From Eriocheir sinensis (taxonomy: Eukaryota > Arthropoda > Malacostraca > Decapoda > Varunidae), in the NCBI RefSeq assembly GCF_024679095.1, contig NC_066553.1:8560030-8624029 (forward strand): DNA of 64,000 bases, given 5' to 3'. A program made the position numbers and the translations under genes. Below the pieces are notes generated by a model. It had not been told where the DNA came from and searched no databases. It was given only the letters and a program-made list of their open reading frames with translations. Each line of letters starts with the position of its first letter. Positions within the stretch are counted from its first letter, which is position 1. Below, one piece after another: positions 62,290 to 64,000 of this stretch.

Positions 62290-62960
62290 CAAAGGCACCA
62301 ATATGCCTCTCCAAGTCACTATTCAGTGTCCATGTCTCACAGACATAGAGTACAACAGGGAGCACAATTTTTTTCTGCCTGCATAGATATCGACAATGTC
62401 ATATACTTGTGCCAAGTGAATTCATAACACTGTGGCCCAGGTCAATCTGGTAAGTGACTTCTTGGCAATGCCCACTATTGTTATGTACTATGCTGCCATA
62501 CATGAACAGACTAAACTGTGTAATCCAGTGTCTCTAAACGACTGGACCTTTGTTTTGACTGAGGAGACCTTCAGTCACAGAGGCATCGCATCTTCATGCA
62601 GCACTTCGAAATCCATCACCAGGACCTCCAGCGATTCTGTGAAAAGTAACCTTGATGTTGGTGACAGATGCTCTGCACCAACTTAGATCAACAACTTTGC
62701 CTACTACCCAGTCCATGCAAGTGCTGAAAAGTGATAAAGCAAGGTGGCACCCCAGCCTCACTCCTGAATTAAAAGGGAAAACTCAGAAATGCTTCCCCCA
62801 CACTTCACAGCACTCTCAGTCCCAGAGTAAAGGCCAGTCAAGTCAGTAATTCTTGCAGGAATCCCATGGATCTGAAGAATATCCCAGAGTGCCTCATGGT
62901 GCACTTAGTCAAAAGTCTACTTGGGATCGACATAGTCTGTGAGCAGCAGCCCCTGTCGAA
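62290..62960 (-). mobile_element. DWVLGR-type LINE, minus-strand copy facing the previous one
   Basis: The plus-strand text caatatgcctctccaagtca, gtgtccatgtctcacagaca and catagatatcgacaatgtca parallels the 60.9-61.0 kb copy. With the 61.7 kb copy it forms an inverted pair. No intact frame. Confidence 0.65.
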
Positions 62961-64000
62961 ACTTACATAGTGTTCCACGAGGACATGAAGTGCAAGCATC
63001 TCAATTGCTCAGGTCTCTGAATGTAAGGCACTAATGTACGTAGGAACATGTAGACAGAAATGAGAAGAATGTAGGTATTGAAACACATGCTCTGTATAAC
63101 AACACCGTTGTTTAGGCGAGCTAAGGTTGTTGCTGTTGTTGAGAGTGGTGACAGCTGAAAGGAATTTGCTGAGGTTGACATGGCAAAAACAATCCATAGT
63201 TAGCTAGGCTCCCAAGCCTCCACTTAACTGATTCTGATCTAATTACATTATCTTTGTGGTGTTGCTTGTATATGTATCATGCTCTTCGTATTTTCCATGC
63301 TCATATGTACAAAGTGTCCTACAAATTTAGGTATATTGCAGGGTATGATTATTCAAGTCAACCCAAGGAAATACTGTAAGGCTACACACGTCTTTATGTT
63401 AAACAGTGGTTGTGAAATGTCTGGTGACCTACTTTGCAGTAAACGTTCCAGTAGGGATGGTGGCTCGGTGGTGCCAATTAATTATTGGGCATTAACATTT
63501 ACTTGTACAGCCTAGGCATGCAGATCTCTACAAAAGATCAACTTTAAATTACTAATTAATATATATTCATAAAATGAAAAGAAACATGTACAAGTGATGT
63601 GAGGTACAACATATTCAGCCAAAAATTCTCTAGTATCACAAGGTGGTCTTATATACAAAGTACAATCTGCAGAGTTTAAATGGAACAAGTATTCAAAGAA
63701 CATGTTGGCTAACTCTCACTGTAACACTATTATAACTTTTGGATATACTCACCACAGTCTGAGAGGGTGTGTACTTTGTCACATAGGACCACATGAGTGC
63801 AGCAACATTCATCATGTGAGGATCAGTCAGGTCACCCCAGGTCACTATACACCAAAACAGTTCCAGGGCCACAGGTCCACAGCGCTTCTCATGCACCCCG
63901 CCAAGGCCCTGCCAACATGAATGAGATAAGGAATCATTTTATTTGTTGAGGACCAAGTTTTCCTTCCTTGATTTTTTTTCTGTAAATTTTCTATAAATTG
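62961..64000. other. Right end, no gene recognised
   Basis: Unique-looking AT-rich sequence. Short open frames on both strands show no domain or motif. Confidence 0.4.

Overview
The window is eukaryotic nuclear DNA from an arthropod, most likely a decapod crustacean. The evidence is intron-rich AT-biased sequence, very long (TA)n, (AC)n and (TTA)n microsatellites, several non-LTR retrotransposon families with 3' ends in simple repeats, and tRNA-derived SINEs. The species cannot be fixed from the sequence alone. I see no rRNA, functional tRNA gene, CRISPR array or complete protein-coding gene.

The core of the window (about 2.0-44.2 kb, + strand) is one remarkable structure: a tandem array of at least 16 C2H2 zinc-finger exons. 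Each has a pyrimidine-AG splice acceptor, begins in intron phase 0, encodes 2, 3 or 4 fingers joined by TGEKP-type linkers, and ends in its own stop codon. Some have a nearby AATAAA signal. None has a convincing start of its own; exon 10 opens with ATG exactly at the acceptor, but it has the same structure as the others. They read best as alternative 3'-terminal exons of a single gene whose shared 5' exons lie to the left of the window. This is the architecture of BTB/zinc-finger genes such as longitudinals lacking (lola) and broad in insects. Swapping the last exon would give one N-terminal domain many different DNA-recognition domains. A seventeenth, decayed exon lies at 15.42-15.60 kb. Exons 5, 7, 8 and the decayed exon 6 share an unusual one-residue-longer first finger, so they look like a local duplication series. 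Exons 11 and 12 form another related pair.

The introns hold TIR transposons and MITEs (TTAA-flanked piggyBac-like, TA-flanked, and a hAT-like element with 8-bp target duplication) and tRNA-derived SINEs. From 27.6 kb onward they also hold many 5'-truncated non-LTR retrotransposons. Several of these start directly after, and end in, an (AC)n tract.

From 44.2 kb to the right end no further zinc-finger exon was found. That 20 kb is a graveyard of at least four LINE families, with nested insertions, a foldback element, pogo/Tigger-like ends and inverted LINE pairs. Either the array ends near 44.2 kb or its next exon lies beyond the window.
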